This document shows positions 49,901 to 61,979 of a stretch of 64,000 bases of DNA, one piece after another. The position numbers were made by a program, and so were the translations under genes. The notes below the pieces were generated by a model, which was not told the origin of the DNA, did no database searches, and saw only the letters and a list, made by a program, of their open reading frames with translations. Origin of the DNA: Apis mellifera (lineage: Eukaryota > Arthropoda > Insecta > Hymenoptera > Apidae); NCBI RefSeq assembly GCF_003254395.2, contig NC_037648.1, positions 14,818,330-14,882,329 on the forward strand, written 5' to 3'. Position 1 is the stretch's first letter. The number at the start of each line of letters is the position of its first letter.

Positions 49901-51923
49901 ATGCTGGATTCATTGTGCTTAATCGTCCGATTGTGCGAATTGCTAATTCTCTTATTTCAAACATTTCATCATTCATTGCAATAAATAATGCAGAAAGATT
50001 TTCTGCTTGTGCTAAATGAATATCAAATGAATCATCCAAAGAAGCTAAAACCCAAAGTCTTACATCAGGATCTGTATCTGTTATACCTACAACTAATAAT
50101 TTTCCGAGAACAGTAGAGACAGTATTAGTCACTGTAGGTCCAGGTTGATTTAATGCTAATCGTAATAATCTTGAACATGTTCTTACAGCCTCTAATCGAA
50201 CTTCTGCTTGTTCAGATGTAAGAAAATGATCAGCACATCGCCTTACAAATTGCAAAAGTGGATTACCATCAAAATTAAATGTTCCTAGAGTTTTTAAAGC
50301 TAAAACTGTAGATGGAATATCCACTTCAGTTGGAGGACCAGATATAGGACTAGTTGCAGTCCATGGTGCACCAGGATGTCTTAAGGGTTTCTGCATCAAA
50401 ACTTGAGATAACATTCGTAAAAGTCCTTGAGATATATCAGGTTTTAATGATGGAACACTATGAGCTAGTTCTCTGAGAGAAGTTGTAAGAATAGGACTTA
50501 ATCCAGTCTGTAACATAGATTCTAACAAATCTCTGACATCTGCAGCTATAACTTGTTTTACTGCATGTCCAAGTAAAGTTATACAAATGAATACTGCAGG
50601 CTCCAAAGATGCTCCACGTTTCTTAGTAGATGTTTCCTTAGAAGGTAATAAACTTTTGATCATTTCCATAATTTTTGAAAGATAAGGATTTATCGAATCT
50701 TCTACTGCAACTGCTATAAATCCAATTGTTGTAAATGCAGCATATCTATCTTTTTCTCTACTACGTAAAGTCATTAGAAGATATGCTAGTGATTCTCTTA
50801 AATGATCTTTTGTAAATTTTTCTTTATTAAATGCTGCAAGTCTTGGTAACAACATCATAAGAGCATGTTGAATATGTGGATTTCTAGATATTCTCTGATT
50901 CATTACATCATTATATATATCATCTAATCGTTCTTGCATTAAACAACGACATACTGCAGATTCATGTGATGGATATAATGTCTGTTGAGAATTAGTCGAA
51001 TTTTGAGAAGAATTAGACCATTTAGATACTATTGTTGTTTTTAATCGAGGCATTAATGACAATATATCATTCTCATTTTGTTGAGTAGAACAATTTAATC
51101 GTTCCATTAAAGCTTCATAATTTTTTTCCCATTGAATGTTACTACATCTTAATAATTCATTTAATATTAAGAGTGAACCATGTATTCTATCATCCCTATT
51201 TACTCCTCTTTCTCTAGTATATATTTCCTCGAATCCTGTTACTATTTCATCATAACATTGTTTGTACCATTGTGATTTGTGCATTTGCTTTGCTGTTTCC
51301 CTCTGTGCAGTAACAACTAAAGCAGCTCTTAATGCTTCAACAGCACCTTCTCTTATCACAGGTTTTGGATCACGTATTGCATTAAATATGAGTTCAAAAA
51401 ATGGTGTCACTTGTTGAAAAAAATATGTTGGCATAGAAACAGCAAGTTCTCTTAAAACAAGAACAGCAGCATGTCTTTTACCTTCATGTCTATCACCACC
51501 AAGCCATTCAAAGGCACGCTTTACTTCAAATTCTACATATTCTGCTGTATAAGTACCAGAAACTAATGCTAGCTTACCAACTGTTTTAGCAGCTAATTCC
51601 ATAACACCCACATCATTAGAGGGTAATAAATTCCTTAAATAATTTGCAAATCTTATAGTTCTTGTATTAATGTTTCCCACATCAGCTCCAATAAGGCAAA
51701 CTATAGCTAAGATACCTCCTTTTTTTTCATTTACATCTGAACCAGATACCATTTCAAATATATGGTGATTAAATTCATCCATAAAAGCTGTAATTTCTTC
51801 CTGTGATACTTCACGTAGTTCTGTTTTAACATAGAGACATAAATCTCTAGCTGCTTTGTTACGTATTTCTTCATTTCTGGATTTAAGTCTTTGAACAAAT
51901 TGTTGTACAAGTATACTTGACAT
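43996..51923 (-). CDS. Tor: Target of rapamycin (TOR) serine/threonine kinase
   Basis: Six coding exons: 51923-45701 (6223 bases), 45615-45473, 45345-45205, 45137-44513, 44344-44164 and 44011-43996. They sum to 7329 bases (2442 residues; human mTOR 2549) with every phase matching. Order: N-terminal HEAT repeats (FVQRLKSRNEEIRNKAA...), FAT region (NVFESLISINNKLQQKEAA...), FRB domain (WHEGLEEASRLYFGERNVRG, QAWDLYYHVFRRIS), PI3K-like kinase and FATC ending GWCPFW. The catalytic loop GLGDRHPSN has its Asp at about residue 2237; HIDFGD (DFG) lies at about 2256. TOR is the catalytic core of TORC1 and TORC2 and controls growth, translation and autophagy. The FRB Ser and aromatic residues are kept, so rapamycin-FKBP binding is expected. 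The last coding exon is only 16 bases and completes the tail Trp codon. The assignment is certain. Confidence 0.99.
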
Positions 51924-53540
51924 TGTTAAAAATTTTTAAATGCCAATTCTACAATATTATTTTTATAAATCTTCACGTATGTTATCTAAAAAAATAACAT
52001 TTTTAAATATGAAAAAAAGTTAAGAAAAAATATAAATTAATATTATTTCTCACATATCTACTTGACATCACACAAATTTTGCGTTTGATAATACATCATT
52101 TTTGTGATTGTCATTATTTCTTTTAATTTCTTGATGTGTGATTAAAATTTAAATGTTTTCAATCACATTATTACAGTACGTCTGTCATATAAATTTTTCA
52201 TGTTTTTATACTCGTCAATTACGAGTCGAATAAATAATAAATCGAGATCTCTTATTCTCTTATTTGTGTGTCATAAACACACAAATAATTGAATTATTTC
52301 GATGCCATTAATTTAGTAAATTTATAGTAAATATAGAAAAACTATGATGCGTTGTTCGAAAGAACTATCTTAAGTTTATAACCTCTACATTGGTTAATAA
52401 GAGATGCTCAACTAAATTGTGCGCTTTGAATACTCCCCCACTCTTTTTCATTAAATATTCGTATATGTTTCCTACTATTTCTAATTCATATCTAGTTTAT
52501 ACTATTGTAATTAAAAATAATTAAAAAATATATTTAATAAAAGAAATTTTAAATTATTTAATACATATTTAAATAAAAGAAACTAAATATTTTAAATATG
52601 TAAATAAAATAGATTATTCAAAAAGATAAATTCAAACTTATACCAATTTTAATTTTATTTCATTATATATCTTATAATCGAAATAAATGTCCCAAAATTA
52701 CTATAATATTACAAAGCTATTAATTCTATATTCTAATTTTTAAGTAAATATTTCAATTTAGATTATTAATGTTTTCTAAGAGAAAGAATTTTTAATGAAA
52801 TAATTAAACTTTAAGATTATTATTTTTAAATTTCATAAAATCAGTCATTTCAAAATTATATTTTTATTCAATAAATAATAATTTATATTCATTTACATTT
52901 TTTGTATGAAATTAATATTAATACATATTATGTATTAAATTATTGTATTAAATTAAATAATTAATTAAATAATAAAATAAAAATATTGTATTAAATTAAT
53001 ATTAATACATATTATATACGTATTAATATAAATATGTATTAATACAATAAATATATTAATAATATGATTTATAGTAATATAAAAATAATATAAAATAAAT
53101 ATAATATATATATAATAAATATGCTGAAAATTTATTTATTAATCAAATATATATGTATATTTTTTATTACAATAAGTAAGTATCTTGTTAAATATTCACT
53201 TATAATATTTATAGTAAATTATATTCATAGTAAGTTCATTCATTGTTTATCTAGTCACGTGATTAGAATGGTTTTTTTTAATATGCAGCTGATTAAAATC
53301 TAGTTATGAAATTAAAATATATTATTGATAAATTATTATTAATATTAAACTGAATCTAGTTTTATAAACATATATATATTAAAAAATAATTTAAATATAA
53401 ATTTTAATATTAATAGTTTAATATATTCAATAGATAGATTTCGATCTAAAAGTGTCATAACCTCTTTATTAATGATGAAACATAAGTTTTAATCCATTTT
53501 GTGAATTGTTTAGTTCTTAGATATATAAGCAAATTAAAAA
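51924..53540. promoter_or_regulatory. Divergent upstream region of Tor and the ABCB10-like gene
   Basis: The Tor-proximal 0.5 kb is less AT-biased and holds a perfect 12-base inverted repeat (52260-52288). From about 52500 the sequence is AT-rich with TA and TAAT runs. Short frames such as 53121-53303 are low-complexity and not supported. Confidence 0.5.
52260..52288. repeat. Perfect 12-base inverted repeat with 5-base loop
   Basis: TTATTTGTGTGT (52260-52271) and ACACACAAATAA (52277-52288) are exact reverse complements around CATAA, about 340 bases upstream of the Tor start codon. It could form a hairpin or cruciform, or bind a dimeric factor. Confidence 0.75.
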
Positions 53541-55344
53541 ATGACACTTATTTGGAAGTTCTTTACTAGAAATATTATTTCACAAAAAATAAAATTTTGT
53601 AAATCGCCAATTATACATAAACAATTATTTTATATATATTTAACATCATCAGCCAGAATTAATCGGAAAACCTGTATATTTAACACTTTAAGATATTATG
53701 GAACAAATACTTTAGAAACTAAAACTTTAAATTCCACTGTACGATTTATTGCAAAAAAAAAAGAAACTTCAGAATTGAAAAACCTAATTGTGCTAGCAGT
53801 ACCTGAGAAATGGAGGTTATTCAGTGCTATTACTTTTTTACTAATTTCATCTACTATAACAATGGCAGTACCATTTTGTTTAGGAAAATTAATTGATATC
53901 ATTAATACAAGTGATAAAAAGGATATGAAGAAAAATCTTAATCAATTATGTATCATTTTATTTGGAATATTTGCTCTTGGAGGTCTATGTAATTTTTGCA
54001 GAGTATATTTAATGTCTACTACTGGACATAGAATTACTCAATCTTTAAGGAAACAATTATATGCTGCTATTCTTCGACAAGAAATAGCAATTTTTGATAA
54101 ATGTAATACAGGAGAATTTGTTGGTCGATTATCTGGTATAAATTCAAATTTCAAAATTCTATTATATAAATATTATTTTTTCATATTTGATTATTTTTAG
54201 GAGATACACAACTTGTTAGCAATGCTCTGACAAGCAATATATCAGATGGATTACGTTTTGCCTTCATGAGCATTTCTGGAATATCTATGATGTTTTATAC
54301 TTCTCCCAAATTGGCTATAGTTAGTCTAGCAATTGTTCCACCAGTTGCTGGTTTAGCTATAGTATGTGGTCGTTTTTTAAAGAAGATTTCCAGAGACATA
54401 CAAAACAATTTAGCATCATTAAATATAATATCTGAAGAAAGAATTAGTAATATAAGAACAGTAAAAGCTTTTTCAAAAGAAATAAATGAAACCAATTATT
54501 ATAATTCTCAATTAGATGATATGCTTAAAGTTTGTTATAAAGAAAGTTTATGTAGAGGAATGTTTTTTGGATTAACTGGTTTCTCTGGAAATATGATTAT
54601 TTTATCAGTGTTATATTATGGTGGAGCTATGATTTCGGATTCCTCTCTTACAATTGGAAGCTTAAGTGCATTCTTAGGGTATGCTGTATATGTTGCAATT
54701 TCTTTGAATGGGTTATCTTCATTTTATAGTGAATTAAATAAAGCATTGGGTGCAAATATACGTTTAGTCGAATTGATTGAAAAAGAATCAGCAATACCAA
54801 TTTATGGTGGTGAAATTCTGAAAAATCAACTATCAGGTGATATTGAATTTCGCAATGTCAGTTTTGCTTATCCTACAAGAGAGAATATATGGGTTTTGAA
54901 AAATTTCAGTTTAAAAATCCCTTCATGTACATTAGTTGCTATTGTTGGAGCATCAGGTTCTGGAAAATCTACAATAGCTTCACTCTTATTAAGATTTTAT
55001 GATCCTAATTTAGGATCTATACTTTTAGATAATTATGATCTTAAGTTTCTTAATCCAGCATGGGTAAAATCACAGATCAGTATTGTTTCTCAGGAACCTA
55101 TTCTCTTTAGTGGAACAATAAGAGAAAACATACTGTATGGAGCAATAGACTCAATAAAATATGATGTAGAAGAGATTGCAAAACGTGCACACATTTTAGA
55201 ATTTACAGAAAATATGCCAAATGGTTTAGATACAGTAGTAGGAGAACGAGGCATTACCCTTAGTGGAGGACAGAGACAGAGAGTTGCTATTGCTAGAGCA
55301 TTGATAAAGGTAAATTTATTATTGGAATCAAAGTTATCTAATAA

Positions 55345-55385
<41 letters not shown>

Positions 55386-55669
55386 AATTTTATATTTTTA
55401 ATATTTAGAATCCCAGAATCTTAATTTTGGATGAAGCCACAAGTGCATTAGATGCAGAGAGTGAACATTATGTACAAAAAGCTTTAGAAAAAGCTGTTCA
55501 AGGAAGAACAGTTCTCACTATAGCTCATAGATTGAGTACAATAAAAAACGCAGATAAAGTCATTGTTTTGAAACAAGGACAAATGATAGAAACTGGGAGC
55601 TATAAAGAACTTATGAATTTGAAAGATAGTTATTTTAACAAGTTAATTCAACATCAAACTTTTACTTAA
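53541..55669 (+). CDS. Abcb10: ABCB10-like mitochondrial ABC half-transporter
   Basis: Exons 53541-54135, 54201-55309 and 55409-55669 (TAA) give 654 residues. It is a half transporter: a basic, Ser/Thr-rich N-terminus typical of mitochondrial import, a six-helix ABCB membrane domain (FSAITFLLISSTITMAVPF, LSVLYYGGAMISDSSLTIG) and one nucleotide-binding domain. Visible motifs: Walker A GASGSGKST, Q-loop SQEPILF, signature LSGGQRQR, Walker B ILILDEATSALD and H-loop AHRLS. The membrane-domain sequence fits the ABCB10/ABCB8 branch best; ABCB10 acts in the inner mitochondrial membrane and supports haem synthesis. The second intron contains a (TA)n run shortly after the donor. Confidence 0.9.
55347..55382. 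repeat. (TA)n microsatellite in the ABCB10-like intron 2
   Basis: About 18 uninterrupted units inside a 99-base intron, 37 bases after the donor. Confidence 0.95.
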
Positions 55670-57340
55670 ATTAATAAAAACATAATTAAATTGATATATT
55701 ATAAAAATTATATGTATATATTGTTAAAAAAATGTGAAAAAACAAATTGTATGAAAATAATTTATAAAGGTATTGAAAGTCATATTTGTAATAAATAATG
55801 ATTAAATTTATTGATTTAATTTTTGAAATACAATGTTTTATTTTGAAATTATTTTGTATTTTTTACTATGAAATTTCAAATCATAAAATTTGTATAAACT
55901 TAAAATTTAAAAAATTTAATTTGATACACGTTTATTTATTAAAATAATATATATGAGACATTTATTACAAATTATAATTTATAATCATAAGAATTACAAA
56001 GCTATATTCTAAAATATAAAGCAGGTATTATAAATAATTCCACTTTGGTAATGATTTTTAATATATTTTCTATAAAATATTGTACACTGTTATTTCTTAA
56101 ATTATATCAATGTTTTATATCATTGTTCTATATGTTGTCTTTAAATTACTATAATAAATGTTACTATAATTATTTTTAAGAAGAAGAATCATCTTTAGAC
56201 TTAAATCTGCATAAAAATATTTGATGAAAATATTGTGACCAGAAGCAAATTATTGTAATTAAACTAGATAAGATAAATTTTATTTATTTAAATTAATTTA
56301 AATAAATGTGTTTTGTGAAATAAAATTTCCATTTAAAAAAAAAAATGTAATATTCATATTATTTGATAAGTATTTAATTATTATATTTATCTATTGGAAA
56401 ATAGAGCAAAACATAAAGAGTGATATCACCATTTTTTAATTGGAAAAAATTAATTTTTTATCTTTGCTATGTTTTACATAGCAATACATTTTTTTATTAA
56501 TTGAATAATTAAATGGAATTCATGTTTTGATCCCATCCATGTTTAATATAATTGAAATATTTGTAAATTTCAGTCATTTTTGTGAATATATATTAATAAA
56601 TAGTACTGATTTTTTAAAATTGACATATTTTTCATTTTTTATTATTTCCAATTATTAAAAATCAAAATTATTTCTTGTGATTTTATATCAATCAATAATT
56701 AATTTAGCTTATAATTGGTCAGATCTATGCTCCTATTTGCCAATAAAATATTCTGTAAAGCACTAAAATTCATGTTTAAATGCTTCTTTTTTTATATCAC
56801 ATATTGTATTATGTTAGGAGCCATGTAAAAATTTCATATGCTTTAATTACAAACACAGCCATATCCTAAGTAGAAACTTCATTCACATAAATTTATTATG
56901 GAATTTTTTACAAATTGATTTGAATTAAGATCCAAATCATAGTCAAAACTGATAACTAATATTATAATGTTCTGGAAATAGGCAGTGTTTTGCTTTTTAT
57001 AGGAGCTTAGAAATTCATATGAACAAGTCTCTGTACAATACCAAATTGATTTAGTAGTAATTAATAATTATGAAATTGAATGAATGGTAATTATAAAGTT
57101 AATGGAACAGTAATATAATATATGATTAGAGAATTTCTAGTAAATCATCTTACAATATTTCTTTATGCATCTCATATATTAAATTACTTAAAGAAAATCA
57201 TACAAATCATATTTGAAATACAATACAAATTTTTATCATTTAAACAAATTCCATTTTTTCTATTTTTCTTTTTTATGTTTTCTATTAAAATCAAAATCAA
57301 ATATTAAAAAATATGAATAAAATCTTCTTCTTACATATCA
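55670..57340. other. Convergent 3' region of Abcb10 and PPP4R2
   Basis: An AATAAA follows the ABCB10 stop at 55673-55678. The segment at about 56500-57340 is less repetitive and follows the PPP4R2 stop, so it may be that gene's long 3' UTR. No ORF is supported. Confidence 0.5.
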
Positions 57341-59251
57341 TTAACTTCTAGATGATTGTACTGTTTCTTGTTCCATGACTTCATCATCTTGTTGAAACAC
57401 AGATAATGTTTCTTCTTCATCTACATCCATTAATTCCACCTCTTTCTGTTCTTTTTTATTCATTATATTTTCAATTACTGTGTCACTATCGTGTATTTTA
57501 TTTATGGTAGAAGTTATATTATTACCTTGTAATTGTGCTACATTACTATCTTTAATAGATATTGTTTCTTTGTTTTCTGATTGACAGATTATTGGAGAAT
57601 TTTGCAGATTTTCTGATTTTTCTGTTATTTCAATAATTGGTGAAATGTTTTCTTTAATTTTAATAGACTCTATATTTTTTGGTTCCTCAACAATAGGAAT
57701 TGGATCAGGTACTATAGTTTTTATGATACTGCCTTCATCTTCTCCAATTTCTGTGATAGTTAAATCAATTTTCTTTTGATTCTGATTAAAATGTTTTGTT
57801 ATATTAGTTTTGGAACATGGTTCTTCTTTTATAGATTTTGAATTCTTTATTAATTCTACTTCTTTAGTTTGATCTTTCAGATTTTCTATATCTACAGACA
57901 AATTCTCTGAAGTATTTATAGTTTCCTCTGTGCTTATATTATCAGTAGATAAAATTAAATTATTTGTCAGTTGTTCTGAATTGTTTGTTGTTGATGTACT
58001 TTCCACATCTAGTGATTTTTTATTTGAAGTAGATGTATCAATAATTGATTGAATGTTTTCTACTCCAGTATCTAATTTTATTGTATTTTCCAAATTTTTA
58101 TTAGTATTTAGATTTTCAACAATTGGACTAATTGATTCTTTGTTATCCAACACAGTTTTGAGTTCAATATCTGATTTAACTAATATATCTTTACTTTTTG
58201 ATCCTTCTTGTACATGTATTGACATTAATTCAACTTCTGTCTTTTCATTTATCTTAGAATTATCTATATAAAATTTTGTTGATTTATTTTCATTTGTGCT
58301 AAAATCTTTTGTTTGGAAAGTAGTTTGTAATTTTCTTGAGGAATCTACAGCATCTCCTCCTTCATTTATCAATTCTAAACTAGGTTGAGAACTAGTATCT
58401 TCGTTCATAATTGCTTCTGAAACATCACTAATAATTCCAGAATTTTCAGGAACTATGGTTGACAGATTTTGTATTGCAGAACCAATTTGTGAATCTTGTG
58501 TTTGTGTTTGAGAATTCAAATTGGAAACTCCGGAAAACTCTGAAGTTTGTATAAAATTAGATACTACAATATCTGACTTAGATGTTGATTCTACTTTTTC
58601 ATGTGAAAGTTCTTCCGTATCAAATACATTTTTTACTACAGTATTAGTTGGTACAACAGTATGTAATAAAGGCGTTTCATTTTCAACAGTATGCACGCTA
58701 ATTGTAACTGTGGAAGAACAGTCCTTTTCCCAATATTCCATTTCTACATCCTGAGGAGGCTGTGTTACAGATGGATCTTCATCTACTGATCCATTCACCA
58801 TACCATCTCCATTTTCATTTCTCCTGGTTATTGGTCCAGGTTCTCTAGTAGAAACAACTAAAATATTTTTTTCAATAGCTCTCATAAATTTGTCAACTCT
58901 ATTGTATTCCTTGCGCGGTGCTGTTAATAATTCACAAATTCGTTGAACAGTGAACGGAGCGTTTGCAAATGATTCCAAACGCTCCAAGAGATTGCTTTTC
59001 ATCATATCATAATTGAAATGCTCAACGTTTGGACACGGTGCAAGATCAAGCGTCGGACAACTTTCATAAAATTCGGTCATCACGCGAGTAAGTTTTTCCC
59101 TGAATAATGTTTTAATTAGTGACCACTGATAAACAGGATCACCAGTTTTCGCAACCCAACATAAATAATCCTCGAGCTCTCGAGGTATTTCACTTGGACG
59201 CACTTTCTGAAATTCGTCAAGGGCTTGCAATACCTCCTCCAAATTATCCAT
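57341..59251 (-). CDS. PPP4R2: Serine/threonine protein phosphatase 4 regulatory subunit 2
   Basis: A single uninterrupted coding exon of 636 residues. ATG 59251 (AAGATGG context) is chosen; the frame upstream has only GTG two codons earlier. The N-terminal ~150 residues are the PPP4R2 domain (LEDYLCWVAKTGDPVYQW, FREKLTRVMTEF, PFTVQRICELLTAPRKEY). PP4R2 binds the PP4 catalytic subunit with PP4R3 and directs dephosphorylation in the DNA-damage response and centrosome function. The remaining ~480 residues are low-complexity, acidic, Ser/Thr/Asn-rich and probably disordered, ending in an acidic patch (LMDVDEEETLSVF). Vertebrate PPP4R2 genes are split by introns, so an intronless coding region is notable. 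Confidence 0.93.
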   Translation of the reverse strand: MDNLEEVLQALDEFQKVRPSEIPRELEDYLCWVAKTGDPVYQWSLIKTLFREKLTRVMTEFYESCPTLDLAPCPNVEHFNYDMMKSNLLERLESFANAPFTVQRICELLTAPRKEYNRVDKFMRAIEKNILVVSTREPGPITRRNENGDGMVNGSVDEDPSVTQPPQDVEMEYWEKDCSSTVTISVHTVENETPLLHTVVPTNTVVKNVFDTEELSHEKVESTSKSDIVVSNFIQTSEFSGVSNLNSQTQTQDSQIGSAIQNLSTIVPENSGIISDVSEAIMNEDTSSQPSLELINEGGDAVDSSRKLQTTFQTKDFSTNENKSTKFYIDNSKINEKTEVELMSIHVQEGSKSKDILVKSDIELKTVLDNKESISPIVENLNTNKNLENTIKLDTGVENIQSIIDTSTSNKKSLDVESTSTTNNSEQLTNNLILSTDNISTEETINTSENLSVDIENLKDQTKEVELIKNSKSIKEEPCSKTNITKHFNQNQKKIDLTITEIGEDEGSIIKTIVPDPIPIVEEPKNIESIKIKENISPIIEITEKSENLQNSPIICQSENKETISIKDSNVAQLQGNNITSTINKIHDSDTVIENIMNKKEQKEVELMDVDEEETLSVFQQDDEVMEQETVQSSRS

Positions 59252-61979
59252 CTTCACCTCCTGCTACCCCCTCCGCCTTCTTTTGTTTGCTAAATAATTA
59301 TTGTCAATACTTTTCGTTAGATTGTAAAAGACTTATAGTAAAACTTTCTGCAAGAAATAATGAAAAACGCAAACACACCGGGTATTAAATAGCAACAATG
59401 AAAGGCAGGGGACGAAACAGGGCTACCAATATCTTAAAAATATGTCAACGTTGACAGCATTTGGTTAGCTCTCATGTGCTTTCATTTATTATATTATTTT
59501 TTTCAATGAATAAGATGAATTACGATTTTTAAACATTTGAAATCGAATCTTTAGTATCTATTTTAATTTCTTTTGTAATACATATAATATTCAGTATATT
59601 TTCATATAGAATATATATTTATAAAATTTACATCAATAAAAAAATCAAAATAATACTATATCTGTTCATCATAAATACTTTTATATCTAATAAGATTTAA
59701 ATTTTATACTATATTGTAAAAGTAAAACAGATAATATTATATTATTTATAAGATTAATATTATACTAAATATATTTAAATAACAAATACTAAATATATTT
59801 AAATAACATAAAAAAATGAATTTAATTTTAATTTAATTTTTAAGTAATGATAAAAATATAAGTATTTATTTATTATTTATAATTTACTAACATATTTATA
59901 TACAACATTTTCAATAATGAATACAACTCAATTATAAATGTTCTCATTAAAAGTTTGGTCATACAATATTATATGTTGTACATGTATCATATATATCATA
60001 TGGTTTTAATACTTTAAAAAATCTATTTTTTCTGATATTTTTTAAAATTTTTTGGAATCTGAACCATTAATTTTTAATCAATTAATTTACAATTTAGAAT
60101 GCTTTTTATAAACTTTTATATTTAACATAAAATTGTAATTATATAATATTATATTAATATAATATTATTATAATATAAAATTATTATATTTAATATAAGA
60201 TTAAATATATTTTATATATTTTTAAATGAAGAAACGAAAATATACTAAAAAAATATATATGGGATTCAAATTTAATTCAATTAAATATTATATATGTTAT
60301 ATAGATTTATTTCAATATAATTTTAAGTTTTGATCAAACATTAAGATAATATGTAAATGTACAAGACTTATAATATATTATATATATTATTATAAAATAA
60401 TGGATGTAATTTAATTTTTTTATATAACACATTTATATAAAAATAATTGTGCATCTGAAAGTTTTTAAAATCCTTTTATGATTTTTTAATTCAAAACTGG
60501 ATAATCATAAGATTTCTACTAGAAAATTAATTTTATTAACTCAAGAGAGACTCAACTTCTCAAATGTTAATTAGTTATAATTAATTAAATGATTTATTTC
60601 TTTCAAATGCTCAATTAATTAATTAATAATATATTATATATATTAAATACAATATATATATAAAATATAAAATTCATTTTAAAGTTGAATAAAGATCTTA
60701 GAAATTAACAGTTATCCAATTTAATAGATTAATTTAATTCAATTAAAAATTTTGTATTATGGATTAAATAAAATATTCTTACTTATTGAGCTACAATAGC
60801 ATTTAATTGAAAAATTAAAAAAATTTTAAAGTTGATAAAAATTCAAAATTTTTAACAATATATTGCAAATTATTAAAATATGTTGTAGAATAATATTTAA
60901 AAGATGTATTTCAATATAAAAAGGCATTTTTTAAATAATTTATATAATTTTAATTATATTTTCATAAAATTAAATTTTTGAAATAATTTTATAGCTTTTT
61001 GTGAATGAATCAGCTAACATATATTTACAATATTAATTAATTGTATATTAATAGTGATTATATATGAAATAATAAAATTATTTTATAACTATAAAATTTT
61101 TGACCAAAAACTAAATTCTGTGAATGTATATAAAAGACCAATCATATTAAAATTTGCATAATTTACAAAATATGTCAGCTGAAAAAACTATTTAAATATT
61201 GAAATTAGTTAAATGTCTTTTTTGTTTTTAATGACATATAAAATATTTCTGGCATAATTTAATTGATTTTAAAGCAGCAATATTTTAATAGCTGGGAAAC
61301 TAGAAGACAGATTTCATTTATGTATTAATAAGTATAAAATTCAACCATATAGAGTTTATTGTTAATAAATATCTTAAACATTTATAACATAAACATAACA
61401 ATAATTAATGTAAACAATAAGTTTATTATTCTATTTGTTTTATAATTATTTAATATATTTTAATCAATTAAAGATTATGATTTATTCAAACATGAAATAT
61501 ACTTTTCATTCATCACATAATATAATATAAAAAAATTATTTTATTATCACATTTCTTAATAAAAAAAAAAAAAATCAATAACCTTAAATAAATATAAAAA
61601 AAATGACATTTCAAAAAAATTTCTCTTTCCATAATATTCAAACTATTTCTATTAAAACTATTTAAATTATCAAAAACATTTTTAGATGCCATTAAGAACA
61701 AAGAAATATTTAAGTGTCTTCTTTCAACTAAGACATCTTACATTTAATAAATATGCACAATATTTTTGAAAATTGATCATTAATTTATAATTATAATAAC
61801 TATAGAAAAAAATATTTAAAGATAATAAACTTATATAAAAATTGGCTTAAAGACTTAACATGATCATAATTTCACTCTATTTATAACTATCCAATAAATC
61901 TAGTGTTAATAATGAAAAAGTCAAATTGATATTATTATAATTTTTTTTCTAATATCTTTTTTCTCATAAACTTGATAAT
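59252..61979. other. AT-rich intergenic region
   Basis: The first 200 bases hold the higher-G+C 5' flank of PPP4R2. The other 2.5 kb is extremely AT-rich, with many TA palindromes and no coding or RNA gene that I can support. The part just before 61979 may be the calcineurin B 3' UTR. Confidence 0.55.

Noticed and set aside
53121..53303. 60-codon ORF upstream of the ABCB10-like gene
   Set aside because: Low-complexity Ile/Lys/Tyr-rich translation of AT-rich DNA.
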